From the NCBI RefSeq assembly GCF_000338295.1, contig NZ_ANMO01000192.1, forward strand, positions 1-64,000: DNA of 64,000 nucleotides. The letters run 5' to 3'. A model generated the notes under the pieces. That model was not told where the DNA came from, did no database searches, and worked only from the letters and a program-made list of their open reading frames with translations. The first letter of the stretch is position 1; each line of letters opens with the position of its first letter. Position numbers and translations under genes: made by a program. Positions 61,038 to 64,000 of this stretch are shown one piece after another. Source of the stretch: Rhodopirellula europaea 6C. GTDB taxonomy: Bacteria > Planctomycetota > Planctomycetia > Pirellulales > Pirellulaceae.

Positions 61038-63767
61038 CTAGACCGTTTGCAACGCTCCCATTGGAATTGGGACGGAGACGGGTGCCCCAACAACATTTCG
61101 TTGTCCATGGCTAGTTGAAGCATGATTTTGCTGCGTGAATCGAGTCACAAGTTCTTGCAATTCAGCCGCCATGCGACTCATTTCGGCTGCCGCTTGCTGG
61201 GTGTTCGAAGCACCTTGGGTGGTGCTTTCGGCAGCCGAAGCGACCGACGTGATGTTTTGAGCGATTTCACCGGCTCCACGCGAAGCTTCCGCAACATTAC
61301 GTCCCATCTCATTGGCAGTTGCAGTTTGTTCTTCAACAGCACTTGCGATAGTGGAAGAGATGTCATTGATCTGATCGATCACTTCACTGATCTCACGAAT
61401 CGCCGTCACGGCACCGTCTGTGTCATGCTGAATCGCGTCAATTTTCAGACTGATGTCTTCTGTTGCTTTCGCGGTTTCCTTAGCCAACTCCTTGACTTCG
61501 TTCGCGACAACGGCAAATCCCTTCCCAGCTTCGCCAGCACGAGCTGCCTCGATCGTCGCGTTCAATGCCAACAAGTTGGTTTGCTCGGCGATGGAGGTGA
61601 TGACATTCACCACTTTGCCAATTTCGATGCTGCTTTCGCCAAGCTTGGCAATGGTTCCATTGGTGGTGTTGGCAACCGAAACGGCCTGCTGAGAAACTTG
61701 CGCGGCGTCCGCTGCATTCTTGGCAATCTCCCGAATCGCAGCGTTCATTTCTTCCACACCAGTTGAAACTGTTCCAACGTTCATACTCACTTGTTCCGAT
61801 GCGGCAGATACCACGTTCGCTTGGGAGGAGGTTTCCGTTGCGTTGCCACTCATTTGAGTGCTGACCGCAGAAAGCTCTTCCGATGCACCCGCCAGAGCCG
61901 TCGCATTTTCGCCGATGAGATTCATTGCGTCGCGAAGTTCGCTAGCTTGTGCCTCCTGTTTCTTGGAATCCTCGATAACCTGAAATTCAGCCTGTTTTGC
62001 CTCAGTAACGTCGAATGCTAGTTTGACGACTTTATAGACGCGACCCATGTCATCTCTGACCGGAGCGTAAACCGCTTGGATCCAGATTTCATCTCCCGAT
62101 TTCGTTAGTCGTTTGAAGGTGTCGGTTTGCGAGTGACCCGCAGCCAAGTCCTTCCAGAATTTGGTGTACTCTTCGGAGTTGGCATAGGTTGGATCGACAA
62201 ACATCCGGTGATGTCGTCCAACCAATTCATCTTCGGTGTATCCCAATGCTCTCTGGAAGTTCTCGTTCGCACTGGTAACTTTGCCGGTGGGATCGAACTC
62301 GATGAACGCGTAAGCCTGGTCGATTGCGTTCATGAGTCCGTCCGCATCCTGGCGAGCAATTTCGGCTTCCGTGATGTCGTATCGAACGCCAATGTACTTT
62401 CTGGGCTTGCCGTTGCTGCCCATCACAGGGGCGATGCAGGCGTCGACATAATATGGGGTTCCGTCCTTCGCTAGGTTCTTGATCTTCCCGCGGAAAATCT
62501 GGCCTTTCCCAATAGTCGACCAGAGTTCTTTGAAGACCTCTTTGGGCATGTCCGGATGGCGTGTCGTGCTGTGTGGATGCCCTATCAATTCGCTGCGGCT
62601 GTACTTGGAGACTTCGACGAACTTGTCGTTGATCGCCGTGATGTCCCCCTTCAGGTCCGATTCTGAACAGATGCAAGTCATGTTTAGAATTTCTTCGCGG
62701 ACCTTCAACTCGGCTGCTTTTTCTCGGTTTTGAACGACCTCTGTGCAGTTTGTCTTGAACGCAACGACCTTGTACGGTTTGCCACTGGCATCGAGGACGG
62801 GGTTGAAACTTCCTTGGAACCAGATGGCTTTGCCGGACTTCGTGATACGTTTGAACTCTCCGACTTGGAAGTTGCCTCTTCGGAGTTCCTCCCACAGTTT
62901 GGCGTGCTTTTCTTTTTCGTTCCGAGTTGGCTCGATCAGCAACTCATGACTCTTGCCTTGTAGTTCGCTCAGCGAATATTCCAAGTCATCGAGAATGATC
63001 GAATTGGCGTGAATCAAGGTGCCATCCAATTCAAACTCGACCATTCCAACCGACTTGCTGACGGCTGCGATTTGGCTTGCATAGTCGCTGTTTTCTTTTT
63101 CTTGACGTGCGATATCACGTCGCAGCAAGAATGTCAGTCCAGCGACGAAGATCATTAGAAGTCCGCCGACTGCCTTGAGAAACAAGGTGCGGGAACGAGT
63201 GGTCGCGGTTGCGAGGGCTTGGTCATTTGCCTCAATTTCAGCGTTTCGCTTCACCACATCGCGGATTGCAGCAAAGTGATCCGAGAAATGCTTTTCCAGT
63301 TCACCTCTCACCAAAAATGAAACCATTTCCGGATTGTGTTGTCTTGCCGCCGGTAGGAGTTCTGTCTCGACAACGTCGAAAAACTTCTTCGCTGCGTCCT
63401 GCGAGCGTTCTAGGAAAGCTAGCTTGAGTTGCGGGTCATCGATCGAGTCGGTCCACCGACTGAGTGATTCGTTGTATTCGTTTTTCAGGCGAGTGAAATC
63501 CGATGCGATCGCTTCAATTTCGCCCGGCGAGTCCGCATCACGAAGCTTCTTCGTAAGCCAAGAGGATTCGATGATGAACGCGGGTGGCGGCAAGATGTCT
63601 GCCATCAGATTCTTGTCAGCAACAATCTTGTTGTAATGCGGTCCATCGATCTTGACTGCGTTCAGCGTCGAAAAAGTGGTGGCGGCAAACAAGACAAAAC
63701 CAACCGCGAAGACGACGGCAAGCGTCGTCAGCTTCGCATTCATCGAAAGGTTTCTTAGTTTATTCAT
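61038..63767 (-). CDS. Methyl-accepting chemotaxis protein with three PAS domains
   Basis: A 909-residue receptor. ATG 63767 is preferred (GGAG eight bases upstream). Order: transmembrane helix (about 10-32), a helical periplasmic domain (about 35-190), second transmembrane helix (about 200-222; [17 protein letters not shown]), then three PAS domains (about 240-360, 365-485 and 487-610). The second contains [15 protein letters not shown], as in Aer-type PAS. The signalling domain follows with the hairpin tip [20 protein letters not shown]. No HAMP domain separates the second helix from the first PAS, which is unusual. No C-terminal pentapeptide for CheR/CheB tethering is seen (end: MGALQTV). 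It is transcribed after cheW. Confidence 0.92.
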   Translation of the reverse strand: MNKLRNLSMNAKLTTLAVVFAVGFVLFAATTFSTLNAVKIDGPHYNKIVADKNLMADILPPPAFIIESSWLTKKLRDADSPGEIEAIASDFTRLKNEYNESLSRWTDSIDDPQLKLAFLERSQDAAKKFFDVVETELLPAARQHNPEMVSFLVRGELEKHFSDHFAAIRDVVKRNAEIEANDQALATATTRSRTLFLKAVGGLLMIFVAGLTFLLRRDIARQEKENSDYASQIAAVSKSVGMVEFELDGTLIHANSIILDDLEYSLSELQGKSHELLIEPTRNEKEKHAKLWEELRRGNFQVGEFKRITKSGKAIWFQGSFNPVLDASGKPYKVVAFKTNCTEVVQNREKAAELKVREEILNMTCICSESDLKGDITAINDKFVEVSKYSRSELIGHPHSTTRHPDMPKEVFKELWSTIGKGQIFRGKIKNLAKDGTPYYVDACIAPVMGSNGKPRKYIGVRYDITEAEIARQDADGLMNAIDQAYAFIEFDPTGKVTSANENFQRALGYTEDELVGRHHRMFVDPTYANSEEYTKFWKDLAAGHSQTDTFKRLTKSGDEIWIQAVYAPVRDDMGRVYKVVKLAFDVTEAKQAEFQVIEDSKKQEAQASELRDAMNLIGENATALAGASEELSAVSTQMSGNATETSSQANVVSAASEQVSMNVGTVSTGVEEMNAAIREIAKNAADAAQVSQQAVSVANTTNGTIAKLGESSIEIGKVVNVITSIAEQTNLLALNATIEAARAGEAGKGFAVVANEVKELAKETAKATEDISLKIDAIQHDTDGAVTAIREISEVIDQINDISSTIASAVEEQTATANEMGRNVAEASRGAGEIAQNITSVASAAESTTQGASNTQQAAAEMSRMAAELQELVTRFTQQNHASTSHGQRNVVGAPVSVPIPMGALQTV

Positions 63768-63832
63768 CGAAGGGCTCCAAGTGCTTGCATTCAGCAATGC
63801 GGAAGGTGAAGGATCAGGTTTGGAAGTCAGGT

Positions 63833-64000
63833 TCAGCTGGAATGAACGTCTTGAACCACCTCGGTGGTGTTCAAAACAAGTAACAATTGGTTGTCGAGCT
63901 TGTACGCCCCCTCGACATAGTCTCTGGCTGGCCCCTGCAGCGTATCGGGCAAGGATTCATAGTCCTCAGTATTTACGTCAATGACGTCGCCGATTCGGTC
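63833..64000 (-). CDS. cheW: CheW-like coupling protein, C-terminal fragment at window edge
   Basis: The last 168 bases, read on the minus strand, are open to a stop at 63833-63835 and encode 55 residues beginning [20 protein letters not shown] and including [20 protein letters not shown]. The pattern V-D-x-V-x-x-V followed by a pause, then G-x-x-K-x-x-x-x-L-L-x-x-L, is the C-terminal part of CheW. The N-terminal part lies beyond the window, so the start and any fusion are unknown. It should link the MCP to a CheA kinase encoded further upstream. Confidence 0.85.
   Translation of the reverse strand, partial: DRIGDVIDVNTEDYESLPDTLQGPARDYVEGAYKLDNQLLLVLNTTEVVQDVHSS

Overview
The window looks like a chromosomal segment of a marine planctomycete of the Rhodopirellula type (Pirellulaceae). 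This rests on gene content: six secreted sulfatases, two DUF1559 prepilin-like proteins, a DUF1501/PSD1 (DUF1549/DUF1553) pair, a PVC-type dehydrogenase with a CxxCH haem site, three DUF1080 domains, an ECF sigma factor paired with a FecR-LamG protein, and frequent GTG/TTG starts with weak Shine-Dalgarno sites. No rRNA, tRNA, CRISPR array or prophage was seen.

Layout. (1) 1-1.0 kb: a Y1 (HUH) transposase flanked by REP-like palindromic repeats. (2) 1.0-8.6 kb: a Wza-like polysaccharide export lipoprotein and an AsmA-like protein on the minus strand, then a secreted PQQ-type propeller and a dienelactone hydrolase. (3) 8.6-13.1 kb: an ECF sigma factor translationally coupled to a membrane FecR-LamG protein, divergent from a DUF1559 protein followed by a tiny lipoprotein. 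(4) 13.2-24.2 kb: a DUF1080-GH78 fusion, a DUF1080-dehydrogenase-cytochrome c fusion and two sulfatases, closed by a second tiny lipoprotein and an inverted second DUF1559 gene. (5) 24.7-28.9 kb: DUF1501 and PSD1 cytochrome proteins on the minus strand. (6) 29.3-44.1 kb: a Tat-exported toroid protein of unknown activity, an SGNH hydrolase, a sulfatase, a GH78 rhamnosidase, a DUF1080-sulfatase fusion and two more sulfatases. (7) 44.2-51.3 kb: rhamnose catabolism, with an aldehyde dehydrogenase, a tandem class II aldolase, an AraC-type regulator, L-rhamnose isomerase, an NCS1-like permease and a two-helix membrane peptide. (8) 51.5-56.9 kb: housekeeping or unknown genes (alpha/beta hydrolase, EcsC, AI-2E-type permease, zinc metallopeptidase). 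(9) 57.0-64.0 kb: a minus-strand chemotaxis operon (cheW, MCP, cheY, cheB, cheR, cheX, cheY, cheX) that runs off the right edge.

How it fits together. Regions 4-7 read as one locus for a sulfated, rhamnose-containing polysaccharide (ulvan- or rhamnan-sulfate-like; the substrate is inferred). Exported sulfatases and GH78 enzymes would release L-rhamnose. The permease, RhaA, the aldolase and the aldehyde dehydrogenase would take it toward DHAP and lactate. No rhamnulokinase and no microcompartment shell gene is visible here. The most noteworthy points are the possible one-polypeptide oxidative glycoside-cleaving enzyme (15.9-19.7 kb), the aldolase whose second half has lost most active-site residues, the unclassified toroid protein with a GAQSS minisatellite, and two sulfatases with altered formylglycine motifs.
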